Assembly (NCBI GenBank): GCA_963765285.1
Contig: CAVXVR010000004.1
Location: forward strand, 434,001 to 498,000
DNA from: CAVWZH01 sp963765285
GTDB lineage: Bacteria; Acidobacteriota; Terriglobia; Terriglobales; Acidobacteriaceae
Length of the DNA: 64,000 bases
Direction of reading: 5' to 3'
Positions 58,395 through 64,000 of the stretch are shown piece after piece; position 1 is the first letter of the stretch; every line of letters begins with the position of its first letter. Made by a program: the position numbers and the translations under genes. The notes below the pieces were generated by a model. That model did not search any database. It had not been told where the DNA came from and was given only the letters and a program-made list of their open reading frames with translations.

Positions 58395-60737
58395 ATGGAA
58401 ACCCTTCGTCGGCTGCCGCTTGCAGGATGCCTGATTCTCGCCGGCATTCTTCAGGCTTTCGCGCAGACGAACACTGGCGAATTGCGCCTGCGCGTAACCG
58501 ATCCCGACGGGCTGGGCGCGCGAAGCACGATAGAACTGGTGAGCGAAAGCAACCAGTTTCGGCACACCTTCACGACTGACGATTCGGGCACTCTGGTTGC
58601 AAAACGACTTCCGTTCGGCCTTTACCAGATCCAAGTCCAGCGCGAAGGGTTCGCGACCTTCTCCAATTCGGTGGAAGTGCGATCTGCTGTCCCAGCGGAC
58701 TACCACATAACTCTCGGCATCGCGCCGGCCAGCACTTCGGTCGTGGTGAATGCGGCCGAAACCCTCATCGATCCTCACAACACAGGAACAATCAACCGCA
58801 TCGGAACCGACTTGATCGAGGGTCGAACCACTTCCCTGCCGGGCCGCTCATTGCAGAATCTGGTCAATTCCCAGCCCGGCTGGTTGTACGAGGGCAACGC
58901 AGTCCTGCACCCGCGAGGCTCCGAATATCAGACCCAGCTCGTGGTCGACGGAATTCCGCTCACCGACAATCGCTCTCCCAGCTTTGGCCCTGAAATCGAA
59001 GCTGACGATGTTCAGTCCATGAGCATCTACACCGCCGGCATTCCGGCTGAGTACGGGCGCAAAATGGGAGGCGTCGTCGAAGTGAACACCATCCGCGATA
59101 CGCGTCAGGGCCTCCACGGGCAATTGGTCCTTTCCGGGGGCAGCTTTGATACGGCAGGCGCTTTTGGCGCCGCGCAGTATGCCTGGGGCAAGAACACTCT
59201 GGGTGTCGACGCCAGCGGCGACATGACCGACCGTTATTTGAACCCTCCCGTCGTCCAGAACTACACCAACACCGGAACCACGGGCGATTTTGCCGCCAAC
59301 TACGAGCGCGACCTGACCGAGAAAGACCGCCTCAGCCTGCTGGTGCGGCACGAACTCTCACGTTTCCTTGTCCCCAACGAGCAGATTCAGCAAGCTGCCG
59401 GTCAGCAGCAGGACCGCAATAATTTCGAGACCCTCGGCATGATTGCCTACCAGCACCTGTTTTCGGCGAACATGGTCGGTGATTTTCGCGGCATGGTGCG
59501 GGACGATTCTGAGGGCTCCTTTTCCAACCCTTTCTCGATCCCGGTCATTTTTTTCCAAGACAACGGATTCCGCGAAGGCTATTTCAAGGGAACCGTCGCC
59601 ATCCATCACGGCCGCCAGGAGTGGAAAGCCGGCATCGAATCCGACGCCACATTCCTGCGGGAAAAGTTCAATTATCAAATCACTGACCCTTCAGAGTTCG
59701 ATCCCGATACGCCGCCAACCTTTCCCGGAGGCCAGCCGTTTGTGGGAAGTCGGCCCGATCTCGAGCAGTCTGTTTTCGTTCAGGACCAGATTCGGCTCGG
59801 CAATTGGACGGTCAGCGCCGGCCTGCGCTGGGACCACTATCAACTCGTGGTAAATCAGAACGCGGTGAGCCCACGCATCGGAATCGCGCGCTATATCCCG
59901 TCGGCCGGCATGGTTCTGCACGCTTCCTATGACCGGGTTTTTCAAACACCGGATTTCGAGAACATCCTGCTCTCAAGCTCGCCGTTAGTTACGTCGCTCA
60001 GCGACCAGGTTCTTCGCCTGCCCGTCAAGCCCTCGCACGGTAACTATTTCGAGGTCGGAGTAACGAAAGGCTTCTTTCAAAAACTCCGCTTCGAAGCGAA
60101 CTATTTCGACCGCATCGTGAACAACTTTGCGGACGACGACCAGTTGCTTGACACGGCAGTCAGCTTCCCCATCGCCTTCCGCAAAGCCAAAATCTACGGA
60201 GCGGAAGGAAAAGTCGATATTCCGCTCTGGTGGCGCTTCTCCGGCTTCTTGAGCTACTCCTACATGGTCGGCTCCGCCTACCTTCCCGTAACCGGCGGCC
60301 TGTTCCTCGGAGATGATGCCAGCGACGCGCTAAGCCAACTCAACGGACGCCTCTGGGTATCCCAGGACCAGCGTCATACGCTTCGTTCCCGCTTCCGCTA
60401 TCAACTTGTGAAACGCGCGTGGCTCGCATTCGGGGGCGAATATGGCACGGGTCTTCCCTTCGAATTTACCGGCAGCGAGCAAGATGCCGTCACACAGTTC
60501 GGCCAGGCAATTGTCGATCGCGTGAATTTTAACAACGGCCGCGTGCGGCCATCGCTATCGCTGGATGCCTCCGCCGGCGTAGATCTGTGGCAGCGCGACA
60601 ACGTCCGGATGCGCTTGCAATCCGACGTTCAGAATCTCAACAACCGCCTCAATGTGATCGATTTCGCCGGATTATTTTCCGGCAACGCTATCGCCCCTTC
60701 ACGCAGTTATGCACTCCGCCTGCAAACCAGTTTTTAA
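58395..60737 (+). CDS. TonB-dependent receptor with regulatory-like N-terminus
   Basis: This 780-residue outer-membrane receptor has a signal peptide (LPLAGCLILAGILQAFAQ), a regulatory-like domain (ELRLRVTDPDGLGARSTIELV), a plug with LQNLVNSQPGWLYEGNAVLHPRGSE and VVDGIPLTDNRSPSF, and a barrel ending SYALRLQTSF, with the terminal Phe typical of BAM substrates. ATG 58395 was chosen; the upstream frame to 58278 lacks a signal peptide. It follows the cupredoxin-like gene by 88 bp. The convergent gene's stop overlaps it in TTAA. Confidence 0.9.
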   Translation: METLRRLPLAGCLILAGILQAFAQTNTGELRLRVTDPDGLGARSTIELVSESNQFRHTFTTDDSGTLVAKRLPFGLYQIQVQREGFATFSNSVEVRSAVPADYHITLGIAPASTSVVVNAAETLIDPHNTGTINRIGTDLIEGRTTSLPGRSLQNLVNSQPGWLYEGNAVLHPRGSEYQTQLVVDGIPLTDNRSPSFGPEIEADDVQSMSIYTAGIPAEYGRKMGGVVEVNTIRDTRQGLHGQLVLSGGSFDTAGAFGAAQYAWGKNTLGVDASGDMTDRYLNPPVVQNYTNTGTTGDFAANYERDLTEKDRLSLLVRHELSRFLVPNEQIQQAAGQQQDRNNFETLGMIAYQHLFSANMVGDFRGMVRDDSEGSFSNPFSIPVIFFQDNGFREGYFKGTVAIHHGRQEWKAGIESDATFLREKFNYQITDPSEFDPDTPPTFPGGQPFVGSRPDLEQSVFVQDQIRLGNWTVSAGLRWDHYQLVVNQNAVSPRIGIARYIPSAGMVLHASYDRVFQTPDFENILLSSSPLVTSLSDQVLRLPVKPSHGNYFEVGVTKGFFQKLRFEANYFDRIVNNFADDDQLLDTAVSFPIAFRKAKIYGAEGKVDIPLWWRFSGFLSYSYMVGSAYLPVTGGLFLGDDASDALSQLNGRLWVSQDQRHTLRSRFRYQLVKRAWLAFGGEYGTGLPFEFTGSEQDAVTQFGQAIVDRVNFNNGRVRPSLSLDASAGVDLWQRDNVRMRLQSDVQNLNNRLNVIDFAGLFSGNAIAPSRSYALRLQTSF

Positions 60738-61639
60738 GCCGCACGGCGAGCCTGACCTGCATCCTCCGCAGCAAGCTGCGAAATAGCCGACCAGTCCAGC
60801 GACTCACCCCCATGTGCCAGCAACGTCAGGAAACGGTTGTAGATCAGGCTCGCCAGCGGCAAGGGCACCCGCAGGGTTTCGGCAGCAGCCAGAACCAGGC
60901 GATTGTCTTTAAATCCCAGCGGGGCGGCGAAGCCTGCGGGCTCAAACCTCTTGTCGGCGATCAGTCCGCCATAGGTCTTGTAGACCGGGTCGTTGAAAAG
61001 CGTGGAAGTCAGAAAGTCAAGATACTGATGCTGATCCAAGCCGGCCTTGCCCACCAAGGCCATCGCTTCGCTGAGCGCTTCGATCACCGAGCTGATCAGG
61101 AAGTTGCCGCTGAGCTTTACCAGAGTTGCGTCGGGCGGATTCTCTCCAAAGAGAAAAGTCCTTTGCCCCATCGCCTCGAACAGAGGCTGGCATGCCTCCA
61201 CCTCGTGCGAAGCGCCCGCGACCGCTATAAACAACTTGGCGGCAGCCGCGGCCTCGGGGCGGCCAAACACGGGAGCTGACACAAAGCCTTGCCCCTTCGC
61301 CGCGTGTGCCGCTGTCATTCTTTCCGACAGGGCTACACTGATGGTGCTCGCGGAAAGGTGAATTCCTCTTTTTTCCAGGCTCCCCACGATTCCATCGCCC
61401 AAGGCGCCCGGACCGCCAAAGACAACGCTTTCCACTGCGCTGTCGTCCGCCAGCATAGTGATTACGACCTCGCCGCGGCACGCCTCAGCGACCGTCGCCG
61501 CATAGCTCGCTCCCTGCTTCACTAGTGCCTGCGCTTTGGCGGGTGTTCGGTTGTAAACCGTGACCTGATGGCCCGCCCTGAGCAGGCTGCCGGCCATGCC
61601 CGTTCCCATGTTCCCCAGCCCGATGAATCCCACTTTCAT
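60734..61639 (-). CDS. Beta-hydroxyacid dehydrogenase (HIBADH/GLYR-type)
   Basis: This 301-residue NAD(P)-dependent reductase has the Rossmann motif GFIGLGNMGTGMA (4-16), a substrate motif near VSAPVFGRPEAAAAAKL, the catalytic Lys in VKLSGNF and FKDNRLVLAAAE. It acts on 3-hydroxyisobutyrate-like or short semialdehyde substrates; which one is unclear. It shares TTAA with the convergent receptor gene's stop. Confidence 0.9.
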   Translation of the reverse strand: MKVGFIGLGNMGTGMAGSLLRAGHQVTVYNRTPAKAQALVKQGASYAATVAEACRGEVVITMLADDSAVESVVFGGPGALGDGIVGSLEKRGIHLSASTISVALSERMTAAHAAKGQGFVSAPVFGRPEAAAAAKLFIAVAGASHEVEACQPLFEAMGQRTFLFGENPPDATLVKLSGNFLISSVIEALSEAMALVGKAGLDQHQYLDFLTSTLFNDPVYKTYGGLIADKRFEPAGFAAPLGFKDNRLVLAAAETLRVPLPLASLIYNRFLTLLAHGGESLDWSAISQLAAEDAGQARRAA

Positions 61640-61660
61640 TTCCGGTCTCCTGTCCTGTCG

Positions 61661-63205
61661 CTACTGTGTTTTGCGCTTCAGCGGCTTGCCAATCGCGAGG
61701 AGGAAGATCGTACTTTTGCCCTTCGCGTGCGGCGAAAAGAAGTCAGTCACGTCGTCGTCGAAAAAAGTGAGTCCAGTTGCACCCAGGCCCAGCGCATACG
61801 CCGCCAGATACATCCGGCCACCAACAGTACCTGCCTCCAGCTGGACACCCCGGTAGCCCCGGTTCCCGTATCGCTCCAGGACGGCCTTCAAATCAGCAAG
61901 AAAGAATACATCCACGCAAGCATCGGCTGGCAAATCCTGCTCTAATCCAAGATGGTGAGCCTGGGCGCGGAATTCTCCTGGCTGCACAAGCTCCATGGAA
62001 TTCTGCTCTCGCCGGAAAAAGTAGGCGCCCGGCACAAGCCCCTGCACCGAGTGCGCAATCAGGTAAAGGTCGTTGAGTTGCGTGTCGCGAGTCCCGAGGA
62101 AGTCGGCCGGAAGACCGCGAGTGGCGCAGTCAAGAATCGTGGAAAGCTCTGTCAAAGTAATCGATGCCCTCCTGTCAAAAGCCCGGGTAGAGCCGCGTCG
62201 CAGGATTACCTGCTCGATCGAGTCCTTTGGCTGCTCCTGTTCCGGCAAGGGTTGCAATGGAATCCCTCCACGGTTCGACGCGGAACATGAGAAGGCCAGC
62301 GGCTTGCCACGCCATTGTTGCACTTCTTCTTCGGACTGAAGCGAAGAGGCATCGTGCATCTCGAGCATTGCAGGAAACTCCACCTCGCGTTGCGAAAGCG
62401 GGACCGTCTCCAGGCCGAGCGGCGGAACTTCCCGAAGTGGTGGCGGGAAATTCGCCGGCCTGTGCCCGATCGGCACCAGGCAAAGGGAAACCTCGCGCCG
62501 CGTATCCAGGTCGAGCAATTGGTTCACGTCCGCGTCCACGAACCCGAGCACAATCTCAGCCAGCAGCCCCGATGCCGTAGCTATCGCCAGCATATTTGCC
62601 AGCAATGTGCCACTATCCCATCCGAAATGACGATAGGTCCGCGCCTGATACTTCCAGGAATTCCGCCAGTACGTCCCGGTGCAGATGATCGTTGCCGGCG
62701 CGTGAGCAACCGCGGGTTCCATCGCAGTCGCCCGAGCCAGGTTTCCTCGAAAATCACCTTGTCGCAAAAGCCGCAGTGATACGTCGGCCGGATTGAAGTG
62801 ATACACACCAGCCTCCAGACTCGGGAGATCCTCAGCCACCAGGTACAACTCGATCTCGTAAAGAGCGCCCGTGCAGGCTGCAGCTCGAAAATAGATCTCT
62901 CCGCCCGGGTATGTGCGGTGTTTGGTAATGCCTGCCGAGAAATAGAGGATGCGCGCCACATCCTGGAGGCTGGGGACCGAATCGGCCGGTGTTGAGGGCA
63001 CCACCTCCGCAATGGCGGAGAGCGCCGCTACTCCTGTTTGGGGAACGTCACGGGGCAACGGCAACGGGACGAGCGTCGGATAGATCTTGAAAGGCAGGGG
63101 CCGATTCGCCCAGTCAAGGACATGGGGATTGTTACGAACACTCCAAGGGGAGTGCTTCGTACCATCGTGATACTTCCAAGCCTCCTGGATATCCCGGTTG
63201 TTCAT
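61661..63205 (-). CDS. SagB/ThcOx-type oxidoreductase with two nitroreductase-fold domains
   Basis: This 514-residue protein has an N-terminal nitroreductase-like domain (about 70-260; SAGITKHRTYPGGEIYFRAAACTGALYEIELYLV, RHFGWDSGTLLANMLAIATASGL) and a second C-terminal one (about 330-510; RRGSTRAFDRRASITLTELSTILD, QLEAGTVGGRMYLAAYALGLGATGLTFFDDDV). SagB/ThcOx enzymes use FMN to oxidise azolines in RiPP pathways. No cyclodehydratase (YcaO) is visible, so this copy is an orphan or acts elsewhere. Confidence 0.85.
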   Translation of the reverse strand: MNNRDIQEAWKYHDGTKHSPWSVRNNPHVLDWANRPLPFKIYPTLVPLPLPRDVPQTGVAALSAIAEVVPSTPADSVPSLQDVARILYFSAGITKHRTYPGGEIYFRAAACTGALYEIELYLVAEDLPSLEAGVYHFNPADVSLRLLRQGDFRGNLARATAMEPAVAHAPATIICTGTYWRNSWKYQARTYRHFGWDSGTLLANMLAIATASGLLAEIVLGFVDADVNQLLDLDTRREVSLCLVPIGHRPANFPPPLREVPPLGLETVPLSQREVEFPAMLEMHDASSLQSEEEVQQWRGKPLAFSCSASNRGGIPLQPLPEQEQPKDSIEQVILRRGSTRAFDRRASITLTELSTILDCATRGLPADFLGTRDTQLNDLYLIAHSVQGLVPGAYFFRREQNSMELVQPGEFRAQAHHLGLEQDLPADACVDVFFLADLKAVLERYGNRGYRGVQLEAGTVGGRMYLAAYALGLGATGLTFFDDDVTDFFSPHAKGKSTIFLLAIGKPLKRKTQ

Positions 63206-63426
63206 TGGCGGTTAGGCAAGACTAGCACTTGCTAAACCATATTCGCGACAACCTGGCTTTCCGGCGGTCGCAGGCTCACTGACGGCCCTCCCTCCGTTGG
63301 ATTAAGATGTCTGCCGGTGCCGGATGAACCCGTACGGCTGCGGACGTCATCTACTAGGGACAAGTCTTCGATACTGATTTCGCCCGGTTCGGCCTCTGGA
63401 ATGCAGCCGGCGCAGAAGGAATCCCG
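63206..63426. other. Divergent gap between the SagB-like gene and pirin
   Basis: 221 bp with a minus-strand open frame ending at 63232, directly upstream of the SagB-like gene. It ends SVSLRPPESQVVANMV and has no clear start codon other than an internal TTG. It could be a short precursor-like ORF or just leader. No call is made. Confidence 0.35.
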
Positions 63427-64000
63427 ATGTCCATTCGACCCGTCAAGCGTCTTGTGAAATCGAAACCAACTCTCGAGGGCGCTGGTGTGCATCTGCGCCG
63501 CGCATTCGGGTTCGGAAATACCAAGGATTTTGACCCGTTCCTTTTGCTCGACGATTTCCGCAACGATGTTCCTGAAGACTACCTCGCAGGTTTTCCCTGG
63601 CATCCCCATCGCGGCATTGAGACGATTACTTACGTTCTCGCGGGAACCGTGGAGCATGGTGACAGCATGGGAAATCACGGCGCAATCGCCGCCGGCGACG
63701 TCCAGTGGATGACCGCAGGCAGCGGAATCATCCATCAGGAAATGCCGAAAGGCGATCCGACAGGCCGCATGCACGGCTTCCAGTTGTGGGCGAACCTTCC
63801 GTCATCGCTCAAAATGACCGCGCCGCGCTATCAGGAAGTAAAGTCGCTCGATATCCCTGACATCACCGACGATGACGGTACCCACGTCCGCGTCGTCTGC
63901 GGGTCTTTTTGGGGAAAGAGGGGACCGGTCGACGGTATTGCCGCGGACCCCATCTATCTCGATGTTTCGGTGTCTCCGGGCAAGAGAAAAACCCTCCCGG
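63427..64000 (+). CDS. Pirin-family protein, 3'-partial (runs off right edge)
   Basis: 191 residues are visible of a bicupin. The pirin metal site is intact: His59 and His61 in WHPHRG, then His103 and Glu105 in SGIIHQEM. FGFGNTKDFDPFLLLDDFRND is typical N-terminal pirin. AAGGA lies 7 nt before ATG 63427. Pirins can be quercetinase-like or regulatory. It is divergent from the SagB-like gene. Confidence 0.92.
   Translation, partial: MSIRPVKRLVKSKPTLEGAGVHLRRAFGFGNTKDFDPFLLLDDFRNDVPEDYLAGFPWHPHRGIETITYVLAGTVEHGDSMGNHGAIAAGDVQWMTAGSGIIHQEMPKGDPTGRMHGFQLWANLPSSLKMTAPRYQEVKSLDIPDITDDDGTHVRVVCGSFWGKRGPVDGIAADPIYLDVSVSPGKRKTLP

Noticed and set aside
63430..63774. Long minus-strand frame antisense to the pirin gene
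   Set aside because: The plus-strand pirin frame is clearly coding (intact metal site). The antisense frame is a shadow, although its 3' part lies outside pirin and is noted separately.
1..64000. CRISPR arrays, integrases, transposases, tRNA or rRNA genes
   Set aside because: None were recognised on either strand by eye. A dedicated tRNA and repeat scan would be needed to exclude small ones.

Overview
The window is about 64 kb of high-GC bacterial chromosome. It looks like an acidobacterium (Acidobacteriota, Terriglobia-like). The reasons are two outer-membrane receptors with carboxypeptidase-regulatory-like N-termini, a Ser/Thr kinase fused to a TolB-type propeller, Pro/Gly-rich TonB-like proteins, a Gram-negative envelope gene set, and several dispersed palindromic intergenic elements of the GTCATTCCGAGCG / TTCGTATCAGGGC kind. 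Taxonomy is inferred from gene content only. I found no rRNA, tRNA, CRISPR array, integrase or transposase, so this reads as core chromosome rather than a mobile island.

Layout. 1-2.3 kb: three GT87-like membrane glycosyltransferase genes, one cut by the left edge. 2.7-12.8 kb: a Tad/Flp pilus locus with two tandem Flp pilins, cpaB (frameshifted), cpaC secretin, cpaE, cpaF, tadB and tadC, followed by a DUF192 gene and a long TonB-like protein. 13-15.3 kb: a polytopic membrane protein and a CPBP-family protein. 15.4-19.3 kb: type II NADH dehydrogenase and a Ser/Thr kinase/TolB receptor. 19.6-22.4 kb: NfeD protease, slipin and a split SPOR-domain protein. 22.4-31.7 kb: a YedY-like molybdo-oxidoreductase, an ArsR regulator, a large sensor kinase (frameshifted twice) divergent from an HD-GYP response regulator, a SIMPL protein, a metacaspase-like protease, a degenerate receiver, a glycine-zipper protein and a small Cys-rich protein. 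31.8-37.9 kb: a cell-wall recycling block (beta-lactamase/NamZ fusion, second beta-lactamase-fold hydrolase, MurQ) followed by MurA. 37.9-42.5 kb: an M48 protease, a small basic protein, and rpsO-pnp. 42.7-46.6 kb: a zinc-ribbon/Sel1-like protein and nikR with a TonB-dependent receptor. 46.9-50.2 kb: ECF sigma/anti-sigma, a CPBP protein and a serine hydrolase. 50.5-57.3 kb: acetyl-CoA synthetase, an amidohydrolase, an ArsR-epimerase-DCC operon and a GNAT protein. 57.5-64 kb: a regulatory-like/cupredoxin-like protein with a second TonB-dependent receptor, an HIBADH-type reductase, a double-domain SagB-type oxidoreductase, and a pirin gene cut by the right edge.

Two functional themes stand out. 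One is surface structure: Tad pilus assembly and the TonB receptors. The other is the envelope: muropeptide salvage by NamZ and MurQ, MurA, M48, NfeD/slipin, SPOR and CPBP proteins. Three genes (cpaB, the SPOR protein and the sensor kinase) carry four apparent single-base indels. That is either real decay or residual assembly error, and it matters for how those genes are read. I did not find an obviously new defence or mobile system. The more unusual items are the NamZ/beta-lactamase block, the metacaspase with nearby receivers that lack the phospho-Asp, the orphan double SagB enzyme, and the structured inverted-repeat elements.
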